A stretch of DNA of 7,759 nucleotides from positions 1 to 7,759 of the forward strand of contig VBKY01000131.1 of NCBI GenBank assembly GCA_005879255.1, written 5' to 3'. A program made the position numbers and the translations under genes. The notes beneath the pieces were generated by a model that did not search any database, had not been told where the DNA came from, and was given only the letters and a program-made list of their open reading frames with translations. Numbering within the stretch: the stretch's first letter is position 1; each line of letters begins with the position of its first letter. Source of the stretch: Deltaproteobacteria bacterium. GTDB taxonomy: Bacteria; Desulfobacterota_B; Binatia; UBA9968. Positions 5,548-7,759 of this stretch are shown here, piece by piece.

Positions 5548-5555
5548 AGGGAGGA
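5548..5555 (+). promoter_or_regulatory. Ribosome binding site fixing the beta-barrel start
   Basis: AGGGAGGA lies 4 nt before ATG 5560. It selects this start over the in-frame TTG at 5527, which overlaps the preceding stop codon and would put 11 extra residues before an otherwise normal signal peptide. Confidence 0.8.
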
Positions 5556-5559
5556 TTCG

Positions 5560-6426
5560 ATGCGGAGAACGCTGGCGACGTGCCTGCTGACCACGATGGT
5601 CAGCTTCATTTTAGCAACGACGGAGAGCCGTGGCGCCGAGGAGCGGCCCATCGATGTCATCGAAGACAACAGTTTTCTGATCGAAGAGGCCTACAACCAA
5701 GAGCCCGGCGTCGTGCAACATATCTTCACCGCGGCATACACGACGACGCGCGGACGCCATGGTTGGAGCTTCACTTTTACACAGGAGTGGCCGGTATTTT
5801 CACTAGAGCATCAGCTCTCGTACACGATTCCGTCTTTTCACTTGATCGACGGAACAGACCGCGTCTACGGTATCGGCGACATTTTGCTCAACTACCGTTA
5901 CCAGGCGTTGGAAGAGGGCGACTTGAAGCCGGCGTTCGCGCCGAGATTTAGTCTGATCCTGCCGACCGGCAATCGTGACCGCGGCACCGGCAACGGCGTC
6001 GTCGGCTATCAATGGAGCCTGCCGTTCAGCAAGAAATTGGCGTCACGGTTCGCGATGCACGCCAACTTCGGTCTCACTTATCTGCCGCATGTGCAGGCGC
6101 GTCTCGACGGCAGCACCGGACCGCTCTCGTCGAAAAGTTCGCTGGTATCCTACAACGTCGGCTCGAGTGCTATCTTTGCGATTTTGCCGCGTCTGCATTT
6201 CATGCTGGAATGGGTCGGAAACTTCGATCAGAGCATTAACGACGACGGCAAGCGGGAGAGGTCGTTCAGATCGACGATTTCACCCGGCTTTCGAACCGCC
6301 ATTGTCAACGAGGAAAAATTGCAGATTGTCGCGGGCATCGCAGCGCCGATCGGTTTGAATCGACGGACGGACAACATCGGTACGTTTCTTTATTTTTCCG
6401 TCGAACATGATTTCATACCGAAATGA
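5560..6426 (+). CDS. Outer-membrane beta-barrel, phenol-degradation (MetA/transporter) type
   Basis: 288 residues with an N-terminal signal peptide (R2-R3, hydrophobic LATCLLTTMVSFILA, cleavage near residue 26). The mature chain is rich in alternating hydrophobic and aromatic strands and has no hydrophobic helix. Segments YGIGDILLNYRYQ (103-115), FAPRFSLILPTGNRDRGTGN (126-145) and HANFGLTYLPHVQ (167-179) match the repeated pattern (GDi, LPtG, glycine turn) of the Phenol_MetA_deg group of putative outer-membrane channels. The protein ends in FLYFSVEHDFIPK, strand-like with aromatic residues, though it lacks a terminal Phe or Trp. Members are often found with aromatic catabolic genes and are thought to let hydrophobic substrates cross the outer membrane; that role is inference. 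It lies 29 nt after the binding-protein gene and 67 nt before the amidohydrolase, in likely co-transcription. Confidence 0.82.
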   Translation: MRRTLATCLLTTMVSFILATTESRGAEERPIDVIEDNSFLIEEAYNQEPGVVQHIFTAAYTTTRGRHGWSFTFTQEWPVFSLEHQLSYTIPSFHLIDGTDRVYGIGDILLNYRYQALEEGDLKPAFAPRFSLILPTGNRDRGTGNGVVGYQWSLPFSKKLASRFAMHANFGLTYLPHVQARLDGSTGPLSSKSSLVSYNVGSSAIFAILPRLHFMLEWVGNFDQSINDDGKRERSFRSTISPGFRTAIVNEEKLQIVAGIAAPIGLNRRTDNIGTFLYFSVEHDFIPK

Positions 6427-6493
6427 AGCGCGGCGGAACGCACTGCTTGCTCCATTTCAAAAAGAACTCTAACAGGATCGTAGGAGGGAACCG

Positions 6494-7585
6494 ATGGATC
6501 AAATCATTGATGCCGATACGCATATCTCCGAAGGCGAGGCCATGTGGGCGATGATGGACAAGGCGATGCAGCCGCGCCGACCGTTGATGTTGTCGGTGCC
6601 TGAAGATACTTGGTTCGGAAACCGAAACGCGTTTTGGTTGATCGACGGCGAGATCTACCCTAAGCCGGCGGGGAAGGGAAGTTTCGCTTTAGTCACGCCA
6701 TCCGCACAAAAAGTGCAGGAGGGGCGCAAGGATTCCACTGTTCCGTCACGTGAGATGACCGACATCAAAGCGCGTGTCGCGGATATGGATAGGCTCAACA
6801 CGGCGACGCAGATCGTTTATCCGACGCTTTTTCTCGTTTACAACACCAAGGACCGCGAACTGGAGATCGCGCTCTGCCGCGCTTACAACCGGTTTCTCGC
6901 GCAGGCATGCGCTCAAGCGCAGGAGCGAATCAAATGGGTCGCGGTGCTGCCGCTCCAATCGATCAAAGAATCAATCGATGAGATTCGCTTCGCTAAACAT
7001 AACGGCGCCGTGGGAATTTTCTTTCGCGGCATCGAGGGTGACTACACGCTGGATCATCCCCATCTGTTTCCGATCTACGAGGAAGCGCAGAAACAAGACT
7101 TGTCGATTTGCGTGCATACCGGCTGCGGCGTCAGAGCGATTCTCGAGATGTTCGAACTATCTCGTAACCATACCTTCGGACACACGCGGGTGATGCCCTT
7201 GCTCGCCTTCCGCGACATCGTCGCCAATAAAATTCCGGAGCAGTTTCCCGGTTTGCGCTTCGGCTTCATCGAAGCCGCGGCCGGCTGGGTGCCGTTCTTG
7301 ATTCACATCATTCGGCGCCTGCAGAAAGACAAGTTTCGCTTCGGATCGAGCGCCGAGATGTTTCAAGAATACCGGCTTTATGTGGCATGCGAAGCCGACG
7401 AAGACATTCCGTATTTAGCAAAATACACCGGCGAGGATCATCTACTCATCGGCTCCGACTATCCGCACAGTGACCCGTCGCGCGAAGATCAATTCGTCAA
7501 CGCGATCACCGTGCGCGAGGACATCTCGCCGCAGCTTAGACAAAGGATTCTCTATGACAACCCGAGAGCGTTTTATGGCATCTAG
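6494..7585 (+). CDS. Amidohydrolase-2 family metal-dependent hydrolase or decarboxylase (ACMSD-like)
   Basis: 363 residues, a full-length TIM-barrel of the amidohydrolase-related family, whose members hydrolyse or decarboxylate small carbonyl and aromatic acids such as aminocarboxymuconate semialdehyde. The N-terminal metal motif IIDADTHI gives D8-x-H10. H208 in ICVHTGCG is the strand-5 ligand, and D322 in LIGSDYPH is the strand-8 catalytic Asp. FGFIEAAAGWVPFLIHIIRR (257-276) is the segment before it, with Glu where some relatives have His, a pattern common in environmental members. DMDRLNTATQIVYPTLFL (97-114) is also typical. AGGAGGG (6482-6488), 5 nt before ATG 6494, is a strong ribosome site. 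The context with a binding protein, an outer-membrane channel and a dehydrogenase suggests catabolism of an imported, perhaps aromatic, compound. The exact reaction is not deducible. Confidence 0.92.
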   Translation: MDQIIDADTHISEGEAMWAMMDKAMQPRRPLMLSVPEDTWFGNRNAFWLIDGEIYPKPAGKGSFALVTPSAQKVQEGRKDSTVPSREMTDIKARVADMDRLNTATQIVYPTLFLVYNTKDRELEIALCRAYNRFLAQACAQAQERIKWVAVLPLQSIKESIDEIRFAKHNGAVGIFFRGIEGDYTLDHPHLFPIYEEAQKQDLSICVHTGCGVRAILEMFELSRNHTFGHTRVMPLLAFRDIVANKIPEQFPGLRFGFIEAAAGWVPFLIHIIRRLQKDKFRFGSSAEMFQEYRLYVACEADEDIPYLAKYTGEDHLLIGSDYPHSDPSREDQFVNAITVREDISPQLRQRILYDNPRAFYGI

Positions 7586-7587
7586 AA

Positions 7588-7666
7588 TGGAGTACTGGAG
7601 TGATGGAGTATTGGAATGATGGGCTTAAGAACCAATGTTCCATTATTCCAACATTCCATTACTCCA
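7588..7666. repeat. 79-bp inverted repeat built from 8-bp units
   Basis: The left arm reads as octamers TGGAGTAC, TGGAGTGA, TGGAGTAT, TGGAATGA plus TGG (7588-7622). The right arm is the inverse, CCAATGTT, CCATTATT, CCAACATT, CCATTACT plus CCA (7632-7666). The outer TGGAGTA and TACTCCA are perfect, and 27 of 35 positions match between arms by my hand alignment, with several mismatches being G-T wobbles. The spacer is 9 nt. It begins 2 nt after the amidohydrolase stop. A long mRNA hairpin acting as terminator or 3' stabiliser is likely. A non-autonomous mobile element is the alternative. Confidence 0.78.
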
Positions 7667-7759
7667 GGGCGCCGCGCTCCGAGCAACTCCGTTGCGGACA
7701 GAGTCTATGCTTCGCTGCTGCCGGCCATGAGTGAAAACGGGCTGGCGACGGACAAAGGG
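7604..7759 (+). pseudogene. Possible remnant or continuation of a binding-protein C-terminal region (partial)
   Basis: This frame is open from 7604 to the window end, but its first 60 bases are repeat DNA. From about 7691 it reads VADRVYASLLPAMSENGLAT, which resembles the C-terminal segment of NMT1-type binding proteins (a helix A-x-x-x-Y-x-x-L-x-P followed by an acidic-NG/DG turn). No signal peptide or proper start precedes it, so if real it is a 5'-truncated gene with the repeat at its broken end. The similarity is from memory of the pattern over about 23 residues, so this is tentative. A new start at ATG 7727 cannot be excluded. Confidence 0.25.

Noticed and set aside
5527..5559. TTG start for the beta-barrel overlapping the previous stop
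   Set aside because: ATG 5560 has a strong AGGGAGGA and directly begins a signal peptide.

Overview
The window joins two unlike regions. Positions 1 to about 2544 look like the distal end of an integron gene-cassette array. All genes there point rightward, and two attC-like recombination sites (848-905 and 2479-2544) lie at the 3' ends of cassettes. Positions about 2600-7585 look like ordinary chromosome of an uncultured, probably soil or sediment, Gram-negative bacterium. That part has moderately high GC and carries an isochorismatase-fold hydrolase, a zinc alcohol dehydrogenase, a periplasmic NMT1-type binding protein, an outer-membrane beta-barrel and an amidohydrolase. This gene mix is familiar from environmental lineages such as Binatota, Tectomicrobia, Rokubacteria or Deltaproteobacteria. 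The lineage is inference only, because there is no rRNA or marker gene here.

Cassette region: the window opens inside a gene whose visible C-terminal part (1-837) carries a HEPN-like R-x4-H motif. It is followed by a 58-bp attC. The next cassette (about 900-2538) holds a low-molecular-weight protein tyrosine phosphatase (934-1371), a HEPN-like protein with an RNELHH motif (1431-1898, frame open from 1287), and a small class I SAM methyltransferase (1951-2484). The methyltransferase stop codon lies inside the R'' box of the second attC. The phosphatase and HEPN frames abut in a way that suggests one phosphatase-HEPN fusion protein split by a single-base frame change near 1327-1331. A phosphatase, an RNase-like HEPN domain and a methyltransferase in one mobile cassette is the best candidate here for an undescribed system, possibly toxin or defence related. 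The integrase is not in the window and would be expected to the left.

Chromosomal region: an isochorismatase-like gene (3151-2609, minus strand) diverges from the alcohol dehydrogenase (3425-4480). The spacer between them carries an inverted pair of a dispersed-type repeat and a second small hairpin. Alcohol dehydrogenase, binding protein (4583-5530), beta-barrel (5560-6426) and amidohydrolase (6494-7585) follow in one direction with gaps of 102, 29 and 67 nt, so they may be one transcription unit for uptake and breakdown of a small organic, perhaps aromatic, compound. No permease or ATPase is present. After the amidohydrolase lies a 79-bp inverted repeat built of 8-bp units, then a frame resembling the C-terminal part of another binding protein that runs off the window.
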